The notes: generated by a model not told the origin, from the letters alone. Positions 46,617 through 57,388 are shown, counted from the stretch's first letter. The stretch is DNA of 64,000 nucleotides from Calamus simplicifolius (GCA_900491605.1 UESW01004632.1:535682-599681); one strand, 5' to 3'. Program-made: numbers and translations.

Positions 46617-47560
46617 AGTGCCTTAAAGAAAGGCAGGCATCTCTCTGCGGACTTGGATTAAAAATGGCTCAAGGCCATCACCCTTCCAGTCAGGCGCTGC
46701 ACCTCCTTCTTATTAACCGGAGACCTCATGTCTAAGATGGCTCGGATCTTATTAGGGTTTGCTTTAATCCCGCGCTGCGTCACCATGAAACCCAAGAATT
46801 TTCCTGATGTCACCCCAAAGGCACACTTGCGGGGGTTCAGCCTCATCTGGTATCGACGAAGGTTGTCAAAGGTCTCCGCTAGGTCGATAATGTGGTTAGT
46901 AGTATGGACACTTTTAGTTAGCATGTCATCCACGTGCGCCTCCATGTTGCGTCTGATCTGGTCTTCAAAGATTTTATTCATCAGCCTCTAGTAAGTGGCC
47001 CCCACATTCTTTAGTCCGAACAGCATCACCTTATAACAGTATATCCCCCTCTCGGTCACGAACGGGGTAGCTTCCTCTTCCACCAGGTCCATCTTGATCT
47101 GGTTGTATCCGGAGAAGGCATCCATGAAGCTAAGGGTCTCATGACCGAATGTAGCATCCACCAGTAAAATCCATGCACATCCTTCAGCTCCCGTTAGCCT
47201 TGCGGACCATCACAACGTTGGCCAGCCAGTTGGGGTAATGGACCTCTCGAATATGGCCTACAGCCTTTAGCTTGCAGATTTCCTCGTCGATGGCCTTCTG
47301 CCGGTCTGGGGCAAAGCTTCTCTTCTTCTGCCGAACCGGCCGGTATCCTGATTTGATGTTGAGTGGTGAGTAATTACCTCCTTAGGGATGCCTGGCATGT
47401 TAGATGATGACCATGCAAAGATGTCGGAGTTAGCACGCATGAAGGCAAGAAGCTGATCGCGTGCCTCCTCCGGAAGTAGTGCCCCAACCTGGATGGTTCT
47501 CATCGTGTCTTCCCCCAATGGGAAGGTCAGCAAGTGCTCGGCTGGCTCCCCCCTCCTCTC
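46617..47560 (-). pseudogene. Reverse transcriptase of element B, first part
   Basis: Copies element RNA into DNA. The minus strand gives MRTIQVGALLPEEARDQLLA and ANSDIFAWSSSNMPGIPKEV, the conserved region before the RT core. Then VHYPNWLANVVMVRKANG and FMDAFSGYNQIKMDLVEEEA follow across frame breaks. The catalytic box reads EAHVDDMLTKS (46940-46910), with histidine where the family has tyrosine (YVDD). RLNPRKCAFGVTSGKFLGFM and GIKANPNKIRAILDMRSP follow, ending PFFKA at the copia insertion. Several stops are present, for example where NWR should be. The end of gag leads almost directly into this region, so the protease is missing. Confidence 0.9.
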
Positions 47561-47639
47561 GCTGTCTTTTGGAATTGCTACCTGCCCTCCAGAAGATCAT
47601 GGCTATCGTCTTCTCCGTTGGGGCATTGTCCATGCCAAT

Positions 47640-49150
47640 CTGAGGCGCGAGAGGTGCCGATAGGCCCGGGGCAGTAGAGTTCCTTCTCCGGACAAACTTG
47701 CCTAGATGGCCTTGCTGAACAAGTTCCTCGATAGCCTTCTTCAGCAGGCGACAGTCTTCAGTGTCATGGCCGAGTCCCTATGATATCGGCAGTAGAGTTT
47801 CATGCTGCGAAGGACCCTAGACTTCATGGGAGGTGGACGTCGGAGGTAGGGCTCATCCTCAATCTCTAATAGAATATGGGATATCAGGGCAAGCAATGGA
47901 CTGAAATGTTCTTTGGGAACTAGAGTCTGAGGCCGGTTATCTGATCGATGAGGCAGCTCTGGCTTTCTAGACCGTACCCTAGCGCGTTCCGAAGGTGACG
48001 GCTTCTTGCCATATCCTTTGTCGACCTTCCTCTTGAAGGAGTCTGCCTCGTCGACGCAAATGTACTTCTGCGCCCGGCTCAATAGTTCAGCATAAGAGCT
48101 AGAAAGCTTTTTATCTAGGGAGTAGGCAAACCTGGAAGGGAGAAGTCCCCGCTTCAGTGCCAGAGTGGCCACGGAGTCCTCAAGATTGTAGACCTCAAGC
48201 GCAACCTCCTTGAACTGAGCCACAAAGTCCTTTAGGGTCTCACCGCTCCTCTGCTAGACGGCGAACAAGCTATCAGCCACCCGGGGGATCTTCCGGCACG
48301 CATCAAAGTGAGCCAAGAAAGACCTCTCGAGCTATCGGAAGGAGTGGATACTATGTGGTGGCAAACAGGAATACCATGCACGTGTAGCCTTCCGAAGTGT
48401 AGCCGAAAAGGCTACGCAAAGAAGAGAATCTGTTGTCCCCTGGACTTGCATGAGGACCTTATAGCTTTCTAGATGATCCAAGGGGTCTGTAGTACCATCA
48501 TAAGGATCCAGCTGGGATAGACGGAACCGAGGTGGAACCGGCTCCTCCATAATATGGCGAGACAGTGGGGGGCGATGGTCGTAATCTATCCCATGCGGGT
48601 TGGTAATCCTGCGGCTAAGCTCCTCCAGCCGCTGATGGTATTCGTCCAACCTTTGCTCAGCCCGACGAGCAATCTTCTGGTTGGTGTCTTCCTTTGAGGA
48701 TTCAGAAGACGAATAGGGAGAATGTTGCCGGAGCAGGGAATGCACCTGCTTTGGTTCCTTCCCACTACGTCGCCTGGGAAAGCGGTCGGAATGATGGGAT
48801 GGAGACCGCCGCCGCTTGAAAGTTTTTCGGCGGCGAGATTTCTAAGGCGCATGGCGGAAGACCTCCGGAGGGGTCCTGCCACGGTGAGACTGGTTAGCTC
48901 CATGACCCTCCACATGAGGTGGAGAGGATTGAGGTCGCAAAGGCGTGGTAGCGGAGCACTGCTCCTGCAGTCCCCGCACCACCGCCATTAGGTCTTGCAC
49001 CTGATGAGTCAGGGCATCAAACCGATCAGCTTGGCTAACCTGCGGCTGTACGGGGGATGGAATAGGGAGGTTGGCCTCCGACTGCTCAGCCCGCGGAAGG
49101 CGTCCTGCGACCTAGCTGGTGGAAGCTTCCTGCGCACGTGTAACCGCCAT
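47640..49150 (-). pseudogene. gag of element B
   Basis: Capsid protein gene. The start at 49150 (MAVTRAQEASTS) is 82 bp after the primer site; a TAG follows at the thirteenth codon. The N-terminal part has FDALTHQVQDLMAVVRGLQE. The capsid core reads EEPVPPRFRLSQLDPYDGTT, then DPLDHLESYKVLMQVQGTTD, and ATRAWYSCLPPHSIHSF. FVAQFKEVALEVYNLEDSVA and ALKRGLLPSRFAYSLDKKLS follow. The C-terminus has YCRYHRDSAMTLKTVAC, a relic of the CRFHRDHGHDTEDC zinc knuckle. Several stops and shifts are present. Frame and layout match Tat-lineage gag. Confidence 0.9.
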
Positions 49151-49211
49151 CTTCTTCCTTGCAGAGGTTGTGGGGTCGCAGATGCGTGAGGACGAATGTC
49201 TGTCTACTTGC

Positions 49212-49232
49212 CCCCTTCTTGGCGCGCCAATT
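49212..49232 (-). other. Primer-binding site region of element B
   Basis: The minus strand reads AATTGGCGCGCCAAGAAGGG right after the 5' LTR. It matches ATTGGCACGCCAGGAAGGGG of element D (53216) and the ATTGGCGCGCCA type known in plant Tat elements. I do not assign the tRNA. Confidence 0.75.
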
Positions 49233-49961
49233 TATTGCTGCCAAATCACTTTTGAGGAGCGTCCGACGAGATAGGAGCTTTACGGGTCTTTGGAAGATGA
49301 TACGATTGCCCCCTGTGGCTGAAAACCTGCAAGAAAAGTCCTGGACCGGTGGTTCTGGCGGGGACCCTCCGATGTTCAAATCAGCGATTTGAAGAACAGG
49401 AATTTAGATGAGAGAGTTCAGATTCAGTCCCCGCCCTCCTTGGGGTCGGGTCCTTATATACCTGATTGGGGTCCCTCTTACCCTTCGTCGATAACTGTCG
49501 AATCCTTGCTGTTGGGTTGGCTCCATGAACGGATGGTGGGTACACAGTTACTAGGTGTGCACCGTATATATTGGCAACTGCATAGTATATTGGTGACCGT
49601 CCGTGATTTAGGCAAAACAGACGAGCAAGCTATGTTATAGTCGGTGTTTTAAATCACTGGGTCCAATATCCAAAGTTGACTTCATGACAATGGGTTGAGC
49701 GTGCAATACAGAATTTGAGGCTGAGGCCGAGGTGGGACTTAAGGCCGAGGCGGGGCTCGGAGCCGAGGCCGAGGCGGGGCTCGGAGCCGAGGCCGAGGCG
49801 AAGGTTGGGGCTAAGGTGGAGATCGAGGCCCGAGGCAGGGTCAAGGTCGAGGCCGAAGTCAACAAAGGTCGATGCTGGGACTGAATTGTCAAATTATCAT
49901 CTGGCTCTGAGTACTGTGCAGGATATTATACTACTGCCCAAGGAAGTGATCAGCCACGTCA
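49233..49961 (-). repeat. 5' LTR of element B
   Basis: 729 bp. On minus it begins TGACGTGGCTGATCACTTCC and ends TGATTTGGCAGCAATA; the terminal CA is mutated. A TATA box (GGTATATAAGG) is at 49452-49463. A GGCCGAGGC-rich array (49735-49860) is shorter than in the 3' LTR. It is moderately diverged from the 3' LTR, so the insertion is not recent. Confidence 0.9.
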
Positions 49962-49966
49962 CATAG

Positions 49967-50448
49967 TATGAGATATATTTAGAAACAGCATAAAACAATA
50001 GCAATGGTTTCTTCTAATGCTAGCCCGTTTTGGTAGATGAAATTAGCCTTTGAACATGGAAATTCTCCTGAGAGTTCCGCGAGAGACTCTGGTAGGTGCA
50101 CGTAGGTTCACCTTCCCATAATATTTGAAACACCAAACTTAAGCATTTGCAATGCGGTAGCTTTGTTTATTTGGATAATACTATGACTTCCTTCTGTTGT
50201 AATTAATAATAATAGGAATTTGGACTTTGGAGCAATGTCCCATCCAGATCTTGCAATCGAATCCAAACAAAAGGGAAAACAAAAGGAGCAAGGGAAAAAA
50301 GACACGGCTCCATGCCCAACCTCTACACTAGATCCAAGCCCATGGTTTTGATTTTTATATGTTCAAATCAAGCAAACGTTTCTCGATTACAGACAAAGTA
50401 CGCTTAACATTTCTAATATTTCTGCCACTTGCTAACACCAAAAGATTA
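49967..50448. other. Intergenic sequence right of element B
   Basis: No frame or known motif seen. Confidence 0.4.
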
Positions 50449-50793
50449 AGGTAGTGTTTGAAATAGGGGATAAGAGGGGATATCCCCTTTGAAATAGAGG
50501 ATAAGAGGGGATATTCCCTCTTATTCCCAAAAGCCCTAACTATAAGGGATAGCTGGAATAAAGTTAACCAAAGGAATAATCCATGGTTAACCATAGGATA
50601 TCCCCTCAATTTGTTCCCTAGAGAATGCAGGAATAGCTGGTTATCCCTCCAAATAAGAGTAAAAAAAAGTTATTCTATGGATTTACCTTTTTGCATTTGA
50701 TATGATCAATAGGATAGCCAAGGGATAGCTAGGGGACAAATCTTATCCCGTACACTTATCTATGGATAATATTTTTTCTATCAAACACTACCT
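50449..50793. mobile_element. MITE with perfect 12 bp terminal inverted repeats
   Basis: 345 bp. AGGTAGTGTTTG at the left is the exact reverse complement of CAAACACTACCT at the right. It is non-coding and rich in GGGGATA/TATCCCC palindromes. The eight flanking bases (AAAGATTA and AAAGAAAT) agree at the first five, which hints at an hAT-type 8 bp duplication, but this is weak. Confidence 0.7.
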
Positions 50794-51106
50794 AAAGAAA
50801 TAAATGATCTTTGAACTTTTTACTACACCATCTTCACATATAGAACTCGACAAACAATTCTTTATTTTGATAAACCATGGTGACATGAAGATTGATTAAC
50901 ATTTGATGGAATACTTCTGCTAGTTATGGATGCCAAAAAGAAAACGGCAAGAAACTACAACTAAATCTTTTAACGATACCCTTTCATGTACACAGCTCTG
51001 AAGACTAAAAATTCTTTCTTTGATAAGTCATGATGATGTGATTAACATTTCTAATAAAACTCAGATTTTCCCCAGGATATAATAATGATGAATCATGGTG
51101 CGATAA
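50794..51106. other. Anonymous AT-rich sequence
   Basis: No frame or motif seen. Confidence 0.4.
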
Positions 51107-51425
51107 AGTTTTTTTTTTTTTTGATACAAACGGACGATCACACTCGTCTAGTGCGAGTCAGCCTAGATAGATCTGAGTATAAAATTAGCTGCAAAAGATA
51201 AGGATAGGGATCACCTAATCTCCACGACCACGAACCAACATGCTGGGCCACTGAAGTAGCAACCCAGTCCGCTGCCGTATTGGCTTCCCTGAAAATATGG
51301 TGGATCTGGACACTATCAACTTCCCGCAGAATAGTCCAAATATCCCTAAGAATCGGATTAGAATAGTCAGGAGGGTAGTTCTCCTTCTTCAGCCAGAAGA
51401 TGACTGTCATGTTTAACTATGAGTG
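51107..51425 (-). mobile_element. 5'-truncated LINE, RNase H end and poly(A) tail
   Basis: The frame 51410-51138 on minus reads VIFWLKKENYPPDYSNPILR and HHIFREANTAADWVATSVAQ, the RNase H domain at the end of plant L1-type LINEs (FREAN is its signature). It ends at a stop. About 15 bp later comes an untranslated tail, and then a run of A residues (T run at 51108-51121 on plus). Everything upstream of RNase H is missing, as usual for LINE insertions truncated at the 5' end. Confidence 0.82.
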
Positions 51426-51783
51426 TAGCTACAGGTTTTTGATTGGATGTATGTTGAGTAGTTGGATCCATCTTATCCAAATATCGGGGTGTCCGTTGGT
51501 ACTGAGGTTTAGCCGTTAGTAGTGGATGCTATATAATAGCAACATAATGACATTGATAAATCTCATGTATCACTCGTCAATCATAAACACAAAAGAATGC
51601 ATCAATCATACTGCAGAAAATTTAATGATCTTAATAGACTGCTATGGAAAAATGAAATATTAAAAATCATAACAGTTGGCACTTGTTACCAGATGTCACA
51701 ATGATCCAAATAATATGCAAGTGCCAAGAACTTCCACAGCTATGAAAAAAGGCACGGCCTTGGTACAGTGATAAATTACCATT
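51426..51783. other. Intergenic sequence left of element D
   Basis: No frame or known motif seen. Confidence 0.4.
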
Positions 51784-51923
51784 TCACCTGATGTGGCTGA
51801 TTCAACGCCGTTAGAGAACCATGAAGGAAGGAAACCGACGGAGCCCCCCTTTGGCCTCCAAAGGGCCCTTCGGCCATGGTAGCGTTTATGGCCTCAAAGC
51901 CACTCGCACCCAATTGCTCTAAT

Positions 51924-52118
51924 CTCCATGGCCGAGAGCTCCAAGGCCGAGAGCTCCAAGGCCGACAGCTCCATGGCCGACAGCTCCAAGGCCGACACCT
52001 CCAAGGCCAACACCTCCATGGCCGACACCTCCAAGGCCGACAGCTCCAAGGCCGACACCTCTATGGCCGACAGCTCCATGGCCGACACCTCCATGGCCGA
52101 CGCCTCCAAGGTTGACAC
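51924..52118. repeat. 15 bp array, 13 units, in the 5' LTR of D
   Basis: Units of the form CTCCAAGGCCGACAG, exactly 195 bp. The 3' LTR (55647-55856) has 14 units, 210 bp. Confidence 0.92.
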
Positions 52119-52449
52119 CCGGCACCTCCCAGCGGCCCGGCACCTCCCTAGCCGGCCCCCGGCATGTCCAAACCAAGCGACCCGGCACTTCCCTAGCCGG
52201 CCCCCGGCGTGTCCAAGCTAGGCGGCCCCGGCACCTCCCAAGCAGCCCGGCACTCTCCTAGCCGGCCCCGGCGTGTCCAAGATAGCCGGCCCCCGGCGTG
52301 TCCAGGCTAGGCGGCCCCGGCCCCTTCCGGCCGGCCCCGGCACTTCTCAGCCGGCCCCGGTGATATGGCTGATCGGGTTAAAGAACACGCGAGCCAATTC
52401 CTTGGCAATTGGGCTTGACATGGCTTACCCCGACTTCCGTGTCGGTTGC

Positions 52450-52650
52450 GGCCCGTCTCGACCTCCGCGTCGGCCACGGCCCATCTCGACATCCATGTCG
52501 GCCACAGCCCATCTCGACATCCATGCCGGCCATGGCCCATCTCGACATCTGTGTCGGCCACGGCCCATCCCGACCTCGGCGTCGGCCATGGCCCATCTCG
52601 ACATCCGTGTCGTCCACGGCCCACCTCGGCCTCCTCGTCGGTCGCAGCCA
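52450..52650. repeat. 28 bp array in the 5' LTR of D
   Basis: About seven units of the type ATCTCGACATCCATGTCGGC. The counterpart in the 3' LTR is 56149-56370. Confidence 0.85.
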
Positions 52651-53215
52651 GTCTAAGCGTCGGCTTTGGTGTCAGCCCCGGCGTTGGTCTCGGCGTCGGC
52701 TTCGGTGTCCGCCCCAGCATCGGTCTCGGCGTCGGCCCCCAGCGACAATCACCCACGTTCAAGCTACGTGGTCCACTTCCATCGAGAATGGCGGACCACG
52801 TCACTACGAGCACGCCTGGCTACGCGCACGGTGGACGTGCTCCCCCTGGCGCCGCTAACGACGGACGTGGCCCATGATCAGTCCCATGACCCGTACTTTG
52901 TGGCACATTGAAGACTAGAAACTAATGACCGTCTGAAGGAGGCGGGGCCACGACGAATAAAGAGGGTAAGAGGGACCTCGACCAGGTAACACACTCATTA
53001 CACCCCAAAACGCTCATAGCGAGGGATCTTCTCGGAGCCATCTCTCTCTCTTTCTCTTTCGAGCTTCCTCAAGCTCACGGCTGTTGCCCAGACCACTGAC
53101 TTGAGCATCAGAGGGTCCCCGCCGGAGTCTCCGGCCCTCGGGACTTGCTTGCAGGCGCAAGGAGCTCGCTGGAGGAGGCGACCGGACGCTCGAGGCCGGT
53201 GATTTGGCGTCTACA

Positions 53216-53237
53216 ATTGGCACGCCAGGAAGGGGGG
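53216..53237 (+). other. Primer-binding site region of element D
   Basis: ATTGGCACGCCAGGAAGGGG directly follows the LTR end. It is nearly the same as that of element B. Confidence 0.8.
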
Positions 53238-53299
53238 AGGTACTAAAAGAAAGAAAGCTGTCTCCTTGAGCTATAAGTCTTCGTCCCTCTAAGATAGCT

Positions 53300-53790
53300 A
53301 TGGTGGTGATGCGCATGCCAGAGGTTCTTACCAATCATGCTGGGAGGCATCCACATCGCACTGAGCGACAAAAGACCAGTCTCTCTCTCCCTGCCCCTGC
53401 TTCACCACCAATTTAAGCTGCTCTGATTAACCAGCTAGCCATCCTCAATCAGCAAGATCAAGCTTTGAAAGTAGCAGTTCATGAACTGCAGAAGCAACGC
53501 GTGGGGGCCACTCAGCAGCACCCCAAGCCTCTCACGTCGCCCATGATAGCTGCACCAGTTGGCTAGTGATCCGCTCGTGGAAAATCTCCTCACAAAGAAG
53601 CTTATCACCATCAAGCTTCACCTGAGCACCACCGATCTCCCGCCTTCTGTTAGTCTTTCGGGTCATTTGGGGAGGACCTTAATCATAAGATGAGGAAGCA
53701 TCTGGACGAACAACATCGGCGGCTGGAAGAGCTCACTCAAAGGCTCAACAATCAGCTAGAGCAAGCCGAGAGGTGTCGTTGCAATTAATA
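53300..53790 (+). pseudogene. gag N-terminal remnant of element D
   Basis: From the ATG at 53300 the sequence reads MVVMRMPEVLTNHAGRHPHR. With several stops it continues to a glutamine-rich helical segment (ILNQQDQALKVAVHELQKQR) and LDEQHRRLEELTQRLNNQLE near 53705-53760. The last segment parallels EQRLDEYHQRLEELSRRI of the gag of element B. The capsid core is missing. It is too broken to be translated as a protein. Confidence 0.6.
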
Positions 53791-54280
53791 CAAGGAAGAA
53801 GATGAGGACAAAAGGCTTTGACTGCTGCTCTTAAGCTTCAGCACCGAAGGCAATCAATCTCTTCAAAGAAAAAACTAAGCAAAGAGCCCTCCCAGCAACT
53901 CCTTCGACCTTTTTACTCTCAGCAACGCCCTCGATGGACTCTCCCAGCCATTCATCTTCAATGACCGCCAACTGTCGAGGCTTTCCTCAATGGACTCCCA
54001 GCTTTATCCCGGTTTCCAGCTTCTTCCCGGCCACAGGCATCTTGTCCTGGCCTCCAATGCGAGGGAAGGCCCAAGTAAGGGCAACGACACTTCCAATCCG
54101 ACTAACATGACTCCCTGAGGGGCAGGTCACCAGCGAACGAAAGTGCTCAAACCCGTAAAAGGAAAACATGGGAGCTACAAGAGCTAAGTACATTACACTT
54201 AAGACAGTTTCCTTTCATTAATACTTAAAAATGTTATGCAGGGAAGATCTACCTTGCATCAACATCCAAGGCCAACCTCG

Positions 54281-55434
54281 CTTTGGCGCACAAAATCCCT
54301 GGGCCAGCCAGGCATGAAGCCCGACACCAGTCGGCGGATAAAGCCCTGCACCAACCAGGCATGAAGCCCGACCCTGATCGGCACAAAAAGCCCTGGGCCA
54401 GCCAGGCATGAAGCCCGACACCCGTCGCACCTAAAGCCCTATACCAGCCAGGCATGAAACCCGACCCCGGTCGGCACAAAAAGCCCTGCACCAGCCAGGC
54501 ATGAAGCCCGACCCCAGTCGGCACAAAAAGCCCTGGGCCAGCCAGGCATGAAGCCCGACACCCGTCGGCACTAAAGCCCTGCACCAGCCAGGCATGAAGC
54601 CCGACCCCGATCGGCAAAAAAAGCCCTGGGCCAGCCAGGCATGAAGCCCGACACCCGTCAGCACCTAAAGCCCTTCCCCAACCAGGCATGAAGCCCGACA
54701 CCCGCCGGCGGATAAAGCCCTGCACCAGCCAGGCATAAAGCCCTGCACCAGCCAGGCATGAAGCCCGACACCCGTCAGCGGATAAAGCCCTGCACCAGCC
54801 AGGCATGAAGCCCGACACCCGTCAGCGGATAAAGCCCTACACCATCCAGGCATGAAGCTTGACCCCGGTCGGCACAAAAAGTCCTAGGCCAGCCAGGCAT
54901 GAAGCCTGACACCCGTCGGCACCTAAAGCCCTGCACCAGCCAGGCATGAAGCCCGACCCCGGTCGGCACAAAAGCCCTGGGCCAGCCAGGCATGAAGCCT
55001 GACACCCGTCGGCACCTAAAGCCCTGCACCAGCCAGGCATGAAGCCCGACCCCTGTCAGCACAAAAAGCCCTGGGCCAGCCAGGCATGAAGCTCGACACC
55101 CGTCGGCACCTAAAGCCCTGCACCAGCCAGGCATGAAGCCCGACCCCGGTCGGCACAAAAAGCCCTGCACCAGCCAGGCATGAAGCCCGACCCCGGTCGG
55201 CACAAAAAGCCCTGGGCCAGCCAGGCATGAAGCCCGACACCAGTCGGCACCTAAAGCCCTTCCCAAACCAGGCATGAAGCCCGACCCCGTCGGCACAAAA
55301 AGCTTTGGGCCAGCCAGGCATGAAGCCCGACACCCATCGGCACCTAAAGCCCTTCTCAAACCAGGCATGAGCCCGACACCCGTCGGCGGATAAAGCCCTG
55401 CACCAACCAGGCATGAAGCCCTGCATCAGGCGAG
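54281..55434. repeat. 46-47 bp tandem array in the 3' region of element D
   Basis: About 25 units of the type AGCCCTGCACCAGCCAGGCA followed by TGAAGCCCGACCCCGGTCGG. Two unit forms (CTGCACC with CCCCGGTCGG, and CTGGGCC with CACCCGTCGG) often alternate, giving a repeat of about 93 bp. This is satellite-like DNA. The GFMPGWCRAL-type frames read from it on minus are artefacts of the repeat. Confidence 0.92.
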
Positions 55435-55489
55435 GATCAGCCACTTGGGAGGTAACACCCCTTTTGCCTTGCTGGGGTGGACCCGTTTC

Positions 55490-55511
55490 ATCTCAGGGGC
55501 GAGGGGGCATT
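55490..55511 (+). other. Polypurine tract of element D
   Basis: CAGGGGCGAGGGGGCATT directly precedes the 3' LTR. Confidence 0.8.
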
Positions 55512-56925
55512 TGATGTGGCTGATCCAACGCCGTTAGAGAACCGTGAAGGAAGGAAACCGACGGAGCCCCCCTTTGGCCTCCAAAGGGCCCTTCGGCCAC
55601 GGTAGCGTTTATGGCCTCAAAGCCACGCGCACCCAATTGCTCTAAGCTCCATGGCCGAGAGCTCCAAGGCCGATAGCTCCATGGCCAAGAGCTCCAAGGC
55701 CGATAGCTCCAAGGCCGACACCTCCATGGCTGACACCTCCAAGGCCGACAGCTCCATGGCCGAGAGCTCCAAGGCCGACAACTCCAAGGCTGACACCTCC
55801 AAGGCCGACACCTCCATGGCCGACACCTCCATGGCCGACGTCTCCAAGGTTGACACCCGGCACCTCCCAGCGGCCCGGCACCTCCCTAGCCGGCCCCCGG
55901 CGTGTCCAAACCAAGTGGCCCGGCACTTCCCTAGCTGGCCCCCGGCGTATTCAAGCCAAGCGGCCTGGCACTTTCCTAGCCGGCCCCGGCATGTCCAGGC
56001 TAGGCGGCCCCGGCCCCTTCCGGCCGGCCTCGGCACTTCTTAGCCAGCCCCGGTGATATGGCCGATCGGGTCAAAGAACACGCGAGCCAATTCCTTGGCA
56101 ATTGGGCTTGACATGGCTTACCCCGACTTTCGTGTCAGTTGCGGCCCGTCTCGACCTCCGCGTCGGTCACGGCCCATCTCGACATCCATGTCGGCCACGG
56201 CCCATATCGACATCCGTGTCGGCCATGGCCCATCTCGACATCCATGTTGGCCATGGCCCATCTCGACATCTGTGTCGGCCACGGCCCATCCCGACCTCGG
56301 TGTCGGCCATGGCCCATCTCGACATCCGTGTCGTCCATGGCCCACCTCAACCTCCTCATCGGCCGCAGCCAGTCTAAACGTCGGCTTCGGTGTCAGCCCC
56401 GGCGTCGGCTTCGGTGTCCGCCCCGGCATCGGTCTCGGCGTCGGACCCCGGCGATAATCACCCACGTTCAAGCTACGTGGTCCACTTCCATCGAGAATGG
56501 CGGACCACGTCACCATGAGAACGCCCGGCTACGCGCACGGTGGACGTGCTCCCCCCTGGCGCCGCTAACGACGGACATGGCCCCACGATCAGTCCCATGA
56601 CCCGTACTTTGTGGCACGTTGAAGACTAGAAACTAATGACCATCTGAAGGAGGCGGGGCCACGACGAATAAAGAGGGTAAGAGGGACCTCGACCAGGTAA
56701 CACACTCATTACACACTAAAATGCTCACAGTGAGGGATCTTCTCGGAGCCATCTCTCTCTCTTTCTCTTTCAAGCTTTCTCAAGCTCACGGCTGTTGCCC
56801 ACACCACTGACTTGAGCGTCGGAGGGTCCCCGCCGGAGTCTCCGGCCCCCAGACTTGCTTGCAGGCGCAAGGAGCTCGCTGGAGGAGGCGACCGGACGCT
56901 CGAGGCCGATGATTTGACGTCAACA
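55512..56925 (+). repeat. 3' LTR of element D
   Basis: 1414 bp, TGATGTGGCTGATCC to GACGTCAACA. It is very close to the 5' LTR apart from array unit numbers, small losses in the CCGGC-rich part and scattered point changes. This suggests a fairly young insertion. Confidence 0.93.
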
Positions 56926-56930
56926 TCACC

Positions 56931-57388
56931 CAAAAAAAAGGCCTTCCATACAACTTATCCATGAATAAAAAGAGATACAACCCAATGCACCTGGAAAAAA
57001 AAATAGTATAAAAATCAAAAACTACATATATTAAGTTGTGAAGCTCTACTTATCTCTTCATAAATAAATGCATACAATAACGCACAAGGTTTATCCTCTT
57101 GGTACCACAATCATGGAATGTAAGGGATACAAGAAGTGTATTATTTTTAAAATTAAAGTAATTAAATTATAGCAACTAAAAATTTGGTGTATATGTACAC
57201 ACACGTGATTACTAGATGAGGTCGCGCCCCATGCGATAAGTAATCGTGCAATACCTACGTGACTAGCTTTGAATGGGAATTTGAGAATTAATTTTTTTTA
57301 AAAAAAGAAATTGCAGAGCCGCACTTCGCCGGCGATTACATCGGCCTCACAGTGCCCACTCTCCCTCAGTTTCCCCAAGCTTCAGCAC
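56931..57388. other. Sequence between element D and solo LTR E; possible 5' part of MED4-like gene
   Basis: Mostly AT-rich. GC content rises from 57315 onward. The last 80 bases can read, joined to the sequence after LTR E, as AHSPSVSPSFST followed by NPNSSAKP, the proline/serine-rich N-terminus expected of MED4. Another frame reads IGLTVPTLPQFPQA, which also resembles MED4 N-termini, so the frame is uncertain. AGCAC (57384-57388) is the target duplication of LTR E. Confidence 0.4.

Larger units (their letters stand above)
28549..49961 (-). mobile_element. Element B: Tat-type Ty3/gypsy retrotransposon with nested insertions
   Basis: Bounded by CATAG duplications at 28544-28548 and 49962-49966. 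The LTRs (28549-29268 and 49233-49961) are about 725 bp. Minus-strand order is 5' LTR, primer site, gag (49150-47640), RT (47560-46617), RNase H (35644-34650), integrase (34613-33456), tandem array (33315-32480), an antisense gene on plus (29566-32079), polypurine tract and 3' LTR. Without the copia insertion (35645-46616) the element is about 10.4 kb. Stops and frameshifts in gag and pol and loss of the protease show that it cannot move on its own. Confidence 0.93.
51789..53215 (+). repeat. 5' LTR of element D
   Basis: 1427 bp, TGATGTGGCTGATTC to GGCGTCTACA. Carries a 15 bp array (13 units, 51924-52118), a CCGGC-rich stretch (52120-52360), a 28 bp array (52450-52650), and a U5 phrase TGACTTGAGCATCAGAGGGT. 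The arrays give overlapping frames on both strands that are not genes. Confidence 0.93.
51789..56925 (+). mobile_element. Element D: non-autonomous Tat-type LTR retrotransposon
   Basis: 5137 bp with perfect TCACC target duplications (51784-51788, 56926-56930). Two closely similar LTRs, a primer site and a polypurine tract are present, so the copy is structurally complete. The internal 2.3 kb has only a broken gag-like stretch and a long tandem array. There is no protease, RT, RNase H or integrase. It must have used enzymes from another element, probably a Tat relative such as element B, whose primer site it shares. Confidence 0.92.

Noticed and set aside
35640..46621. Five-base target duplication for the SIRE-type element
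   Set aside because: TGTAG on the left and AGTGC on the right do not match. The element is supported by LTRs, primer site and polypurine tract instead.
51876..52877. Frames of 80-168 codons in the LTRs of element D (also 55617-56600)
   Set aside because: Read from 15 bp and 28 bp arrays inside an LTR, and open on both strands.
54249..55444. Minus-strand frames of 140-197 codons rich in GFMPGWCRAL-type repeats
   Set aside because: Translation of the 46-47 bp array of element D. Cys/Trp-rich peptides arise only from the repeat, and the frames switch when unit length changes.
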